Source of the DNA: Streptomyces nymphaeiformis
Lineage (GTDB): Bacteria; Actinomycetota; Actinomycetes; Streptomycetales; Streptomycetaceae
DNA length: 64,000 nucleotides
Direction: 5' to 3'
Assembly (NCBI RefSeq): GCF_014203895.1
Contig: NZ_JACHJY010000009.1
Location: 474,862 to 538,861, forward strand
The notes beneath the pieces were generated by a model, which saw only the letters and a program-made list of their open reading frames with translations, was not told the DNA's origin and ran no database searches. Positions 48,588-64,000 of the stretch are shown in pieces; position 1 is the first letter of the stretch, and every line of letters begins with the position of its first letter. The translations under genes were made by a program, and so were the position numbers.

Positions 48588-50065
48588 CTGCCCGCCTCCT
48601 CGAAAAGACACTCGGCCACCAGGTCGACGCCCTCCGTGCCGACGACCTTCGCACTGACCATACGGCCCACGGTCAGGTCGGGGCTCGTACCGTCGGACGT
48701 GGTGAGGACCACTTGTCCGTCGGTCTCGGGCGCCTGGTGGGCGGCGCGGCCGATCCAGCCGTCCTCCTCGTCGAAGGACTCGACGAGTACTTCCAGGGTC
48801 TCTCCGAGGCGCTCCTCCGCGCGCTGCGCGGTGAGCTCCTCGGCGAGCCGGGAGAGGTGGGCGAGCCGCTCGTCGACGACCTCCTGGTCGAGCTTGTGCT
48901 CGTACGTGGCGGCCTCGGTGCCGTCCTCGTCGGAGTAGCCGAAGACGCCGATGGCGTCGAGGCGCGCGTGGGTGATGAAGCGTTCCAGCTCGGCGAAGTC
49001 CGCCTCGGTCTCGCCGGGGAAGCCGACGATGAAGTTGGACCGGGCACCGGCCGTGGGCGCCTTGGATCGGATGGTCTCCAGGAGCTCCAGGAAGCGGTCG
49101 GTGTCGCCGAAGCGGCGCATGGCCCGCAGCACGTCCGGGGCGCTGTGCTGGAAGGACAGGTCGAAGTAGGGCACGACCTTCTCGGTCGACGTGAGGACGT
49201 CGATCAGGCCGGGGCGCATCTCGGCGGGCTGCAGGTAGCTGACCCGGACGCGCTCGATGCCGTCCACGGAGGCCAGCTCGGGCAGCAGGCCCTCCAGGAG
49301 CCGGATGTCGCCGAGGTCCTTGCCGTACGAGGTGTTGTTCTCGGAGACCAGCATGATCTCCTTCACGCCCTGCTCGGCGAGCCAGCGCGTCTCGTTCAGC
49401 ACGTCCGAGGGACGGCGGGAGACGAAGGAGCCGCGGAAGGAGGGGATGGCGCAGAAGGAGCAGCGGCGGTCGCAGCCGGAGGCCAGCTTCACGGAGGCGA
49501 CGGGGCTGGTGTCCAGACGGCGGCGCAGGGGGGCGCGGGGGCCGGAGGCCGGCGCGATCCCCTCGGGGAGGTCGGCGGGGGCCTCGGCGGTGTCGCCGTG
49601 TCCCGGCAGGGCCACGGCCGCGGCGGCCTCCTGGCGCTCCACGGGCGACAGCGGCAGCAGCTTGCGCCGGTCACGCGGGGTGTGGGCCTCGACACTGCCA
49701 CCGCTGAGGATGGTCTGGAGGCGGTTGGAGATGTCGGCGTAGTCGTCGAAGCCGAGGACGCCGTCGGCCTCCGGGAGGGCCTCGGCGAGCTCCTTGCCGT
49801 AGCGCTCGGCCATGCAGCCGACGGCGACGACGGCCTGGGTCTTGCCGTGGTCCTTCAGATCATTGGCTTCGAGGAGGGCGTCGACGGAGTCCTTCTTGGC
49901 GGCCTCGACGAATCCACAGGTGTTGACGACGGCTACGTCCGCGTCCTCGGCGTTCTCGACGAGCTCCCAGCCGTCCGCTGCCAAGCGGCCTGCGAGCTCC
50001 TCCGAGTCCACCTCGTTACGGGCGCAGCCAAGAGTGACAAGGGCGACGGTACGGCGTTCGGGCAT
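48584..50065 (-). CDS. rimO: Ribosomal protein S12 methylthiotransferase
   Basis: 493-residue radical SAM enzyme that adds a methylthio group to Asp88 of protein S12. The N-terminal UPF0004 domain holds three cysteines of the auxiliary cluster (TLGCARNEVDSEE, VNTCGFVEAA and VAVGCMAERYG). The radical SAM CxxxCxxC is in GCDRRCSFCAIPSFRG near residue 215, and a C-terminal TRAM domain follows. An insert of about 60 residues before the radical SAM motif is longer than in E. coli and typical of Streptomyces. ATG 50065. Translationally coupled to pgsA. Confidence 0.95.
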   Translation of the reverse strand: MPERRTVALVTLGCARNEVDSEELAGRLAADGWELVENAEDADVAVVNTCGFVEAAKKDSVDALLEANDLKDHGKTQAVVAVGCMAERYGKELAEALPEADGVLGFDDYADISNRLQTILSGGSVEAHTPRDRRKLLPLSPVERQEAAAAVALPGHGDTAEAPADLPEGIAPASGPRAPLRRRLDTSPVASVKLASGCDRRCSFCAIPSFRGSFVSRRPSDVLNETRWLAEQGVKEIMLVSENNTSYGKDLGDIRLLEGLLPELASVDGIERVRVSYLQPAEMRPGLIDVLTSTEKVVPYFDLSFQHSAPDVLRAMRRFGDTDRFLELLETIRSKAPTAGARSNFIVGFPGETEADFAELERFITHARLDAIGVFGYSDEDGTEAATYEHKLDQEVVDERLAHLSRLAEELTAQRAEERLGETLEVLVESFDEEDGWIGRAAHQAPETDGQVVLTTSDGTSPDLTVGRMVSAKVVGTEGVDLVAECLFEEAGR

Positions 50066-50099
50066 GGACTCAAGACTACTTCGTCCCGGCCGTTCCCCC

Positions 50100-50124
50100 G
50101 TCGCGCAGGGTTCACCTGCGCGAC
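50100..50124 (-). terminator. Hairpin between rodZ-like gene and rimO
   Basis: Perfect 10-bp inverted repeat GTCGCGCAGG / CCTGCGCGAC with a 5-base loop (GTTCA), about 30 bases after the rodZ-like stop. Probably terminates that gene before rimO starts. Confidence 0.75.
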
Positions 50125-50155
50125 AGAGGTCACATCACGGGCCGGGCGGCGGGCC

Positions 50156-50983
50156 TCAGCCGGCCTCGGGGTCGCCCTTGGTGTAGCTGAGCCGCTCGAC
50201 CTGGCCGGATTCGAACTTGTCGGCGAGCTTCTTGCCGTTCACGTAGAGCTCGATCGCGCCGGCGTTGCCGAGGACCAGGTCCACGCGCTCGTCGTCCTGG
50301 AAGGTCTTGGACTCGCCCTTGAGGAGGAGCCCGTCGAAGAGCAGCTTGCCGTCGTGGGCCTTGGCCGAGATCCAGCTCTTGTCGTCGATCGCGGAGAGCT
50401 TGACCGTGACCTTGTCCTGCGGGACCGCGGCGATCGCGCTCTCGGTGGGCTTGGGCGCGGCGGGCTTGGCCGGCTTCGGCTTGGCCGCGGACGTCGCCTT
50501 CTCCGGGGCGGGTGCCGGGCCGCCGTCGGCCACGGTGGTCCCGTTCGGGGCGTCGTTCCCGTTGAACATCGTGAAGCCGACGAAACCGACGACGGCGACG
50601 ATGGCCGCGACCATCGCGGCGGTCCAGTTGGGCCGGCGCGGCTCGGGGCGGATGCGTTCCGCCTCGAAGAGCGGGGCGGCCGGGGTGGGCGCGGGACGGC
50701 CACCGTGCTCGGCGTCGTACTGCTCGATCAGCGCAGCCGGATCGAGGCCGACGGCGCGCGCGAGGGTACGGATGTGGCCGCGGGCGTAGACGTCGCCGCC
50801 GCAGCGCGAGAAGTCGTCCTCCTCGATCGCGTGCACGATCGGAATCCGGACACGGGTGGAGGCACTGACCTCTTCGACGGTGAGACCGGCGGCGATTCGG
50901 GCCTGCTGGAGAGCGCGACCGATCGAGTCCCGGTCGTCTGCCGGGAAGGTCCGGTCGTCTTCGGGGGAGTTGCCGATGGACAC
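50156..50983 (-). CDS. RodZ-like protein: XRE helix-turn-helix, membrane anchor and DUF4115
   Basis: 275 residues. N-terminal RodZ-type helix-turn-helix (GRALQQARIAAGLTVEEVSA, then CGGDVYARGHIRTLARAVGL), a single membrane helix (MVAAIVAVVGFVGFTMF near residue 140), a Pro/Lys/Ala linker and a C-terminal DUF4115 beta domain (VTVKLSAIDDKSWISAKAHD). This architecture matches RodZ, which links MreB cytoskeleton to the membrane, rather than a DNA regulator. The start is GTG 50983. Lies between ftsK and rimO, with a 266-base upstream gap that holds its promoter; nothing else is evident in the gap. Confidence 0.87.
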   Translation of the reverse strand: MSIGNSPEDDRTFPADDRDSIGRALQQARIAAGLTVEEVSASTRVRIPIVHAIEEDDFSRCGGDVYARGHIRTLARAVGLDPAALIEQYDAEHGGRPAPTPAAPLFEAERIRPEPRRPNWTAAMVAAIVAVVGFVGFTMFNGNDAPNGTTVADGGPAPAPEKATSAAKPKPAKPAAPKPTESAIAAVPQDKVTVKLSAIDDKSWISAKAHDGKLLFDGLLLKGESKTFQDDERVDLVLGNAGAIELYVNGKKLADKFESGQVERLSYTKGDPEAG

Positions 50984-51249
50984 GAGAGCGCCTTTCGAGC
51001 GTGTAGCCACCTGCTGGACGTTCAGTCTATGGGTGGTACGAAAGGGTGGGGCAACCGGGCGGGTGCTGTTTGTAGGCCATGAGGCTGGGACATCCTTCTG
51101 TCCCTTCCTCAACTTGACGTACGGCCAGGGGAAACGGTTGCCCACCGTTCCCTTACGAGTGAGTCTCGGCCCGGTCTCGAACCGGGAACCCGGCCCGTCC
51201 CGGTCGGGCACCCGACCCGGTCCTGACCGCGTACCCGGACTGCCCGTCG

Positions 51250-54069
51250 CTACTCCCCCGACTCCCCCCGGATCACGGCCAGGACCCCGTCCAGCTCGTC
51301 CGGCTTCACGAGCACGTCCCGCGCCTTCGACCCCTCGCTCGGTCCGACGATGTTCCGCGACTCCATCAGGTCCATCAGCCGGCCGGCCTTCGCGAAGCCC
51401 ACGCGGAGCTTGCGCTGGAGCATCGAGGTGGAGCCGAACTGGGTGGAGACGACCAGTTCGGCGGCCTGGCACAGCAGGTCGAGGTCGTCGCCGATGTCCT
51501 CGTCGATCTCCTTCTTCTGCTTGCTGCCGACGGTGACGTCGTCCCGGAAGACGGGCGTCATCTGGTCCTTGCAGTGCTGCACGACGGCCGCGACCTCGGC
51601 CTCGGTGACGAACGCGCCCTGCATGCGGATGGGCTTGTTCGCGCCCATCGGCAGGAAGAGCCCGTCGCCCTTGCCGATGAGCTTCTCGGCGCCGGGCTGG
51701 TCGAGGATGACGCGGCTGTCGGCGAGCGAGGAGGTGGCGAAGGCGAGCCGCGAGGGCACGTTCGCCTTGATCAGGCCGGTCACGACGTCCACGGACGGCC
51801 GCTGGGTGGCGAGCACGAGGTGGATGCCGGCGGCGCGGGCCAACTGGGTGATGCGGACGATCGAGTCCTCGACGTCGCGCGGGGCGACCATCATCAGGTC
51901 GGCGAGCTCGTCGACGATCACCAGGAGGTACGGGTACGGGTTGAGCTCCCGCTCGCTGCCCTCGGGCAGTTTGATCTTGCCGTCCCGGATGGCCTGGTTG
52001 AAGTCGTCGATGTGCCGGTAGCCGAAGGCGGCCAGGTCGTCGTAGCGCAGGTCCATCTCGCGCACCACCCACTGGAGGGCCTCGGCGGCCTTCTTGGGGT
52101 TGGTGATGATCGGGGTGATCAGGTGCGGGATGCCCTCGTAGGCGGTGAGCTCGACCCGCTTGGGGTCGACGAGCACCATCCGGACGTCCTCGGGGGTCGC
52201 TCTTATCATCACCGAGGTGATGAGGCAGTTGATGCACGAGGACTTTCCCGAGCCGGTGGCACCGGCGACCAGGATGTGCGGCATCTTCGCGAGGTTGGCC
52301 ATCACGTAGCCGCCCTCGACGTCCTTGCCGAGCGCGACCAGCATCGGGTGGTCGTCGTCGCCGTCCGCGAGCCGCAGCACGTCGCCGAGGTTGACCATCT
52401 CGCGGTCGCTGTTCGGGATCTCGATGCCGACCGCGGACTTGCCGGGGATCGGCGAGATGATCCGTACGTCGGGCGAGGCCACGGCGTAGGCGATGTTCTT
52501 GGCCAGTGCCGTGATCTTCTCGACCTTCACGGCGGGGCCGAGCTCGACCTCGTACCGCGTGACCGTCGGGCCGCGGGTGAAGCCCGTGACGTCGGCGTCC
52601 ACCTTGAACTCGGTGAAGACGTTCGTCAGCGCCGCCGCGACGGCGTCGTTGACCGCGCTGCGGGTCTTGCCGGGTCCGCCCCGCTCCAGGTGGTCGAGCG
52701 AGGGCAGGGAGTACGTGATGTCGCCCGCGAGCTGGAGCTGCTCGGCCCGGGGCGGCAGGTCGGTCGGCTCGGGAGCCGGCTTCGTCAGATCGGGTACGGC
52801 CCCGCCGGGGCGGCCTCCCCCGCGGGCCGGCGGCACGGGCGCGGCCTTCTCGACGGCCTCGGAAGCCGAGGCGGCGGCTTCGGAGGCGGCCAGGGCCGCG
52901 TTCCGCTCGGCGGTGACGTCCTTGGTCAGGTCGGCGACGATCGGCGAGGGCGGCATGCCGTTCAGCACGGCGCCGTCGAGCGCGGCGGCGGCCGCCGCGG
53001 CGACGTCCACCGGGTCCAGGCCGGAGTCGAGGTCGACCCGCCCGGAGCCGCGCCGGGACGAGCGGCCGCGCCGCTCCGGCGTCTCCGCCTCGGCCCGGTC
53101 CACGTCGTACGGCTCCGAGGGCCCGGCCGAGCGGCGCCGGACCGGCCGCGCGGGTCGCGGTCCCGCGTCCCGCCACTCCTCGTCGTACCGCTCGTGGCCC
53201 GGGTGCCCCCCGTACTCCTCGGCCTCCGCCGGGTCGTCCGGGAGCTCGACGATGCCCAGCTTCGCGCCGAGCAGCCGCAGCCGCTGCGGGATCGCGTTGA
53301 CCGGGGTGGCGGTGACCACGAGCAGCCCGAAGACGGTGAGCAGCACCAGCATCGGGACGGCGAGGACCTCGCCCATCATGAAGACGAGGGGCTGGGACGC
53401 GGCCCAGCCGATGAGTCCGCCGGCGTCCTGCATGGCCGCGCTGCCGTCGCCGCGACCCGGGGAACCGCAGGCGATGTGCACCTGGCCGAGGATGCCGACG
53501 ACGAGCGCGGAGAGGCCGATGCTGATCCGGCCGTTGGCCTCGGGCTTCTCCGGGTAGAGGATGAGCCGGATGCCGATCCCGCCGAGCAGCAGCGGGACGA
53601 GCAGGTCGAGCCGGCCGAAGGATCCGGTCACGAGCATCTCGACGAGGTCGCCGACCGGGCCGCGCAGATTGGACCAGGTGCCGGCGGCGACGATCAGCGC
53701 GAGGCCGAGGAGGAGCAGCGCGAGCCCGTCCTTGCGGTGGGCGGGGTCGAGACCCTTGGCGCCGCGCCCTATCCCCCGGAACATCGCCCCGATGCCGTGG
53801 GCGAGGCCGAGCCAGGCGCCGCGCGCGAGCCGGTAGACGCCCCCGGTCGGGGACGGCGCGGGGCGGGGCGGGGCCTTCTTCGCGGCGGTCTTCCGCGCGG
53901 GCGCGCGCTTGGCGGGTGCGGCCTTCTTGGCCGGCGCCTTCTTCGCGGGCGGCTTGGCAGGGGCTTTCGCGGGCGCCGCTTTCTTCGCGGCGCCCGTCGT
54001 CCGGCCGGCGCGCGGTTTTGCGGTGCCCGCCGTGCCCTGGGAACCCTTGCCGGACGTACGTGAAGCCAT
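51250..54069 (-). CDS. ftsK: DNA translocase FtsK
   Basis: 939 residues. Lys/Ala/Pro-rich N-terminal tail (about 65 residues), four membrane helices (LALLLLGLALIVAAGTW first), a long disordered linker and the motor domain with Walker A VAGATGSGKSS and Walker B LVIVDELADLMM, then the winged-helix gamma domain (TSMLQRKLRVGFAKAGRLMD) that reads orienting DNA sequences. It moves DNA through closing septa, in Streptomyces mainly during sporulation. ATG 54069; upstream frame is not used. Same strand as the RodZ-like gene. Confidence 0.96.
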   Translation of the reverse strand: MASRTSGKGSQGTAGTAKPRAGRTTGAAKKAAPAKAPAKPPAKKAPAKKAAPAKRAPARKTAAKKAPPRPAPSPTGGVYRLARGAWLGLAHGIGAMFRGIGRGAKGLDPAHRKDGLALLLLGLALIVAAGTWSNLRGPVGDLVEMLVTGSFGRLDLLVPLLLGGIGIRLILYPEKPEANGRISIGLSALVVGILGQVHIACGSPGRGDGSAAMQDAGGLIGWAASQPLVFMMGEVLAVPMLVLLTVFGLLVVTATPVNAIPQRLRLLGAKLGIVELPDDPAEAEEYGGHPGHERYDEEWRDAGPRPARPVRRRSAGPSEPYDVDRAEAETPERRGRSSRRGSGRVDLDSGLDPVDVAAAAAAALDGAVLNGMPPSPIVADLTKDVTAERNAALAASEAAASASEAVEKAAPVPPARGGGRPGGAVPDLTKPAPEPTDLPPRAEQLQLAGDITYSLPSLDHLERGGPGKTRSAVNDAVAAALTNVFTEFKVDADVTGFTRGPTVTRYEVELGPAVKVEKITALAKNIAYAVASPDVRIISPIPGKSAVGIEIPNSDREMVNLGDVLRLADGDDDHPMLVALGKDVEGGYVMANLAKMPHILVAGATGSGKSSCINCLITSVMIRATPEDVRMVLVDPKRVELTAYEGIPHLITPIITNPKKAAEALQWVVREMDLRYDDLAAFGYRHIDDFNQAIRDGKIKLPEGSERELNPYPYLLVIVDELADLMMVAPRDVEDSIVRITQLARAAGIHLVLATQRPSVDVVTGLIKANVPSRLAFATSSLADSRVILDQPGAEKLIGKGDGLFLPMGANKPIRMQGAFVTEAEVAAVVQHCKDQMTPVFRDDVTVGSKQKKEIDEDIGDDLDLLCQAAELVVSTQFGSTSMLQRKLRVGFAKAGRLMDLMESRNIVGPSEGSKARDVLVKPDELDGVLAVIRGESGE

Positions 54070-54188
54070 GGTGCCGAGGTTACCGGTGTGGACAGGGGTG
54101 TGGGGAGCGCCTGTCCGCCTCACCCGTTCGTGTCGTTCCCGCCGTGGCGCGATGCTGACGCCGCATCACGGCGATTCCCACCACGGCG

Positions 54189-54209
54189 GACGCACGGTGA
54201 CGGTGCGTC
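54189..54209 (-). terminator. Terminator overlapping the osaB stop
   Basis: Perfect 7-bp inverted repeat GACGCAC / GTGCGTC with a 7-base loop. One arm overlaps the osaB stop codon (54208-54210). A second imperfect stem lies at about 54142-54171. Confidence 0.5.
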
Positions 54210-54882
54210 AGCTCTGGGCGGGCAGGGTCGGCGCGGCACCCGTACCCGGTTCGAGGGCGTCGAGCGCCCTGCGCAGCCCGGTGAGCTTGCGCTCCAGGTG
54301 CGCGGCGGTGGCGACGGCCGCCGCGTCGGCGGAGTCGTCGTCGAGCTGCTTCGACAGGGCCTCGGCCTGCTCCTCGACGGCCGCGAGCCGGGCGGAGAGC
54401 TCGGCGAGCAGTCCGGCGGACTCCTTGCCGTGACCGCCCTCGCCGCCGCCCTCCAACTGCAGCCGCAGCAGGGCGGCCTGCTCGCGCAGCTTGCAGTTCT
54501 TCATGTAGAGCTCGACGAAGACGGAGACCTTGGCGCGCAGCACCCACGGGTCGAAGGGCTTGGAGATGTAGTCGACCGCCCCGGCCGCGTACCCCCGGAA
54601 GGTGTGGTGGGGGCCGTGGTTGATGGCGGTGAGGAAGATGATCGGGATGTCCCGGGTCCGCTCGCGCCGCTTGATGTGGGCTGCGGTCTCGAAACCGTCC
54701 ATGCCCGGCATCTGGACGTCGAGCAGGATGACCGCGAAGTCGTCCGTCAACAGCGCCTTGAGCGCTTCCTCCCCGGACGATGCCCGCACCAGCGTCTGAT
54801 CGAGCGCGGAGAGAATGGCCTCCAGCGCCAGCAGATTCTCCGGCCGGTCATCGACCAGGAGGATCTTGGCCTTCTGCACCAT
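54208..54882 (-). CDS. osaB: Response regulator OsaB
   Basis: 224 residues. N-terminal receiver domain (AKILLVDDRPENLLALEAIL; phospho-Asp in ILLDVQMPGMDGFETA; Lys in VDYISKPFDPWVL), then a coiled-coil C-terminal half (LREQAALLRLQLEGGGEGG onward) with no DNA-binding domain. This is the domain layout and location of S. coelicolor OsaB (SCO5749), needed for aerial growth under osmotic stress. ATG 54882 follows AGGAGG. Downstream of osaA, 291 bases apart with a hairpin in between, so it has its own promoter. Confidence 0.9.
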   Translation of the reverse strand: MVQKAKILLVDDRPENLLALEAILSALDQTLVRASSGEEALKALLTDDFAVILLDVQMPGMDGFETAAHIKRRERTRDIPIIFLTAINHGPHHTFRGYAAGAVDYISKPFDPWVLRAKVSVFVELYMKNCKLREQAALLRLQLEGGGEGGHGKESAGLLAELSARLAAVEEQAEALSKQLDDDSADAAAVATAAHLERKLTGLRRALDALEPGTGAAPTLPAQS

Positions 54883-55133
54883 GCCCCGTCCTCCTCGTCC
54901 CGGCAACGGCTCTCCCCGGTCCCCCGAACCGGGGGAAGCACCGGGCGCCGCCCCAGAAGACGACTCCCTAGCGCCGTCCGTCCTTGTGCCGGTCATCGTA
55001 GCCGCACCCCGCCCGTCGCCACACCCTGTCACCGCGATGTCACTGTGCACAGACGAGAAACGCGGTGGGAGACCAGAAGGTTCCCCGTATACCGCCCTCT
55101 CACACGCCCACGGCGACAGTCCGTCGGCGTGCG

Positions 55134-55158
55134 GGGGCGGAGCACGGAGCTCCGCCCC
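55134..55158 (-). terminator. Terminator of osaA
   Basis: Perfect 10-bp inverted repeat GGGGCGGAGC / GCTCCGCCCC with a 5-base loop, 15 bases past the osaA stop. The remaining 54883-55133 is promoter space for osaB with no supported gene. Confidence 0.75.
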
Positions 55159-55173
55159 GACGGGGCCCCGGAA

Positions 55174-60651
<5,478 letters not shown>

Positions 60652-60919
60652 CGTGTCCCTCCCGAAAGGGGTCGACCGTACCGCTCCGGCTCTCGCCGTC
60701 AGCCTGCCCAGTGTTTCACCGTGACCGAACCAGGCGATAACAGTTCGGCAGCTTCGCACAGCGTCCCTACCCCGAGGGACGGAATCAACGGTGACCGGCA
60801 TCCGCTCGGACAGCGAAGGTAAGTAACCTGGCATCCGGCTGTCCAACCGCCCCGGTCCGCCCGGCGGGGGCGGCGTGGCGTGCGCACGACCACCGGGCAG
60901 CGGGAGGGACAGACCGAGC
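60652..60919. promoter_or_regulatory. osaA / osaC divergent control region
   Basis: 268 bases between the two starts. It contains a hairpin-forming inverted repeat CGTCCCT / AGGGACG (60762-60781, 6-base loop). In S. coelicolor osaC is under sigma-B control; I could not find a convincing GNNTN(14-16)GGGTAC/T match here by eye. Confidence 0.45.
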
Positions 60920-63568
<2,649 letters not shown>

Positions 63569-63574
63569 CGAAGG

Positions 63575-63604
63575 CCGGCGCCTCCCCGGAGGGGGAGGCG
63601 CCGG
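63575..63604 (+). terminator. Terminator of osaC
   Basis: Perfect 13-bp inverted repeat CCGGCGCCTCCCC / GGGGAGGCGCCGG with a 4-base loop (GGAG), starting 6 bases after the stop and followed by TCCTTT. Confidence 0.92.
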
Positions 63605-63633
63605 TCCTTTCCGACAAGTGTCCTGGAAACACG

Positions 63634-63665
63634 AAAAGGCCCCCGCCTAGTGGCGGGGGCCTTTT
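63634..63665. terminator. Bidirectional terminator of the rRNA-tRNA unit
   Basis: Perfect 14-bp inverted repeat AAAAGGCCCCCGCC / GGCGGGGGCCTTTT with a 4-base loop and T-rich flanks on both strands, a classical intrinsic terminator that can stop transcripts from tRNA-Thr leftward and from osaC rightward. Confidence 0.92.
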
Positions 63666-63674
63666 CTTTTTCGG

Positions 63675-63747
63675 AGCCCTTTAACGGAATCGAACCGTTG
63701 ACCTTCTCCTTACCATGGAGACGCTCTACCGACTGAGCTAAAAGGGC
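63675..63747 (-). tRNA. tRNA-Thr (GGT anticodon)
   Basis: Cloverleaf on the minus strand: acceptor GCCCTTT / AAAGGGC, anticodon stem TCTCC / GGAGA around the loop ATGGTAA (anticodon GGT), T stem AACGG / CCGTT with the TTCGATT loop. The 3' CCA is not encoded (discriminator U followed by CCG). It lies 3 bases after the 5S gene and ahead of the terminator, so it is likely part of the rRNA transcript. Confidence 0.95.
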
Positions 63748-63750
63748 AGG

Positions 63751-63870
63751 TGTTCGGCGGCGTCCTACTCTCCCACAGGGTCCCCCCTGCAGTACCATCG
63801 GCGCTGAAAGGCTTAGCTTCCGGGTTCGGAATGTAACCGGGCGTTTCCCTAACGCTATGACCACCGAAAC
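63751..63870 (-). rRNA. rrf: 5S ribosomal RNA
   Basis: 120 bases beginning GTTTCGGTGGTCATAGCG and ending CGCCGCCGAACA on the minus strand, with the internal GTTACATTCCGAACCCGG and CAGCGCCGATGGTACTGC segments of actinobacterial 5S rRNA. Downstream of the 23S gene in the same operon. Confidence 0.96.
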
Positions 63871-63939
63871 TCTATGAAGTTGAACTCAACCGGCAAGGGA
63901 GTTCATTGCTTCAGAACTAACACAGTGGACGCGAGCAAC

Positions 63940-64000
63940 TGAGGACAAGCCCTCGGCCTATTAGTACCGGTCAGCTCCACCCCTTACGGGGCTTCCACAT
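63940..64000 (-). rRNA. rrl: 23S ribosomal RNA, 3' end
   Basis: The minus strand reads ACTAATAGGCCGAGGGCTTG before the probable 3' end, the conserved end of Streptomyces 23S rRNA. Only the last 60 or so bases lie in the window; the exact 3' end within a few bases of 63940 is estimated. A spacer of about 70 bases separates it from 5S. Confidence 0.93.

Noticed and set aside
63634..63750. tRNA-Thr as an integration (att) site
   Set aside because: No integrase gene and no repeated tRNA 3' segment seen nearby; the osa genes and rRNA flank it normally.

Overview
The window is high-GC chromosomal DNA from a Streptomyces. Codon third positions are very GC-rich and many genes overlap by ATGA or GTGA. 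The order gluR/gluK-gluABCD, recX-recA, lhr-nei, clgR-cinA-pgsA-rimO-rodZ-like-ftsK, osaB-osaA/osaC is the Streptomyces core order as I know it from S. coelicolor. The right edge carries tRNA-Thr, 5S rRNA and the 3' end of a 23S rRNA gene.

Region 1 (1-15317) looks accessory and is the most interesting part. It encodes all four activities that lead from glutamate to the pyrrole porphobilinogen: a glutamyl-tRNA synthetase (gltX), glutamyl-tRNA reductase (hemA), glutamate-1-semialdehyde aminomutase (hemL, cut by the window edge) and porphobilinogen synthase (hemB). hemC and hemD, which would continue to uroporphyrinogen, are absent from the window. An ADP-forming acyl-CoA synthetase lies between hemA and hemL with start/stop overlaps on both sides. 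The same block holds a flavin monooxygenase, two Asp/Glu-racemase-superfamily proteins with degenerate cysteine pairs, a Pro1 tautomerase, an F420-type oxidoreductase, two exporters, a LysR regulator and a YCII-LuxR regulator that contains a TTA (bldA-dependent) codon. I read this as a specialised-metabolite cluster that builds and then modifies porphobilinogen. The product is unknown and the role is inferred.

Region 2 (15318-22500) is a secretome block. A leftward operon encodes three exported proteins; two are distant paralogues whose strand pattern recalls aerolysin-type pore-forming proteins. It faces three tandem genes for secreted seven-bladed RCC1 beta-propellers, the fold of the beta-lactamase inhibitor BLIP-II.

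Region 3 (22558-29357) holds a TAXI-type binding protein, the GluR-GluK two-component system and the gluABCD glutamate ABC importer, with a hairpin after gluB. Region 4 (29550-40018) has a flavin monooxygenase, a cysteine dioxygenase-rhodanese pair behind a cysteine-rich leader peptide, recA-recX with a LexA box, a hydrolase, an AI-2E-family permease, DUF3046, and azlCD with an AraC regulator. Region 5 (40110-54069) contains the DNA-repair pair lhr-nei, an SDR that appears to be leaderless, and the clgR to ftsK block. Region 6 (54208-63568) is the osmoadaptation locus osaB-osaA with divergent osaC. OsaA carries about twelve tandem HAMP units encoded by 276-bp DNA repeats.

No insertion sequences, CRISPR arrays, integrases or attachment sites were seen.
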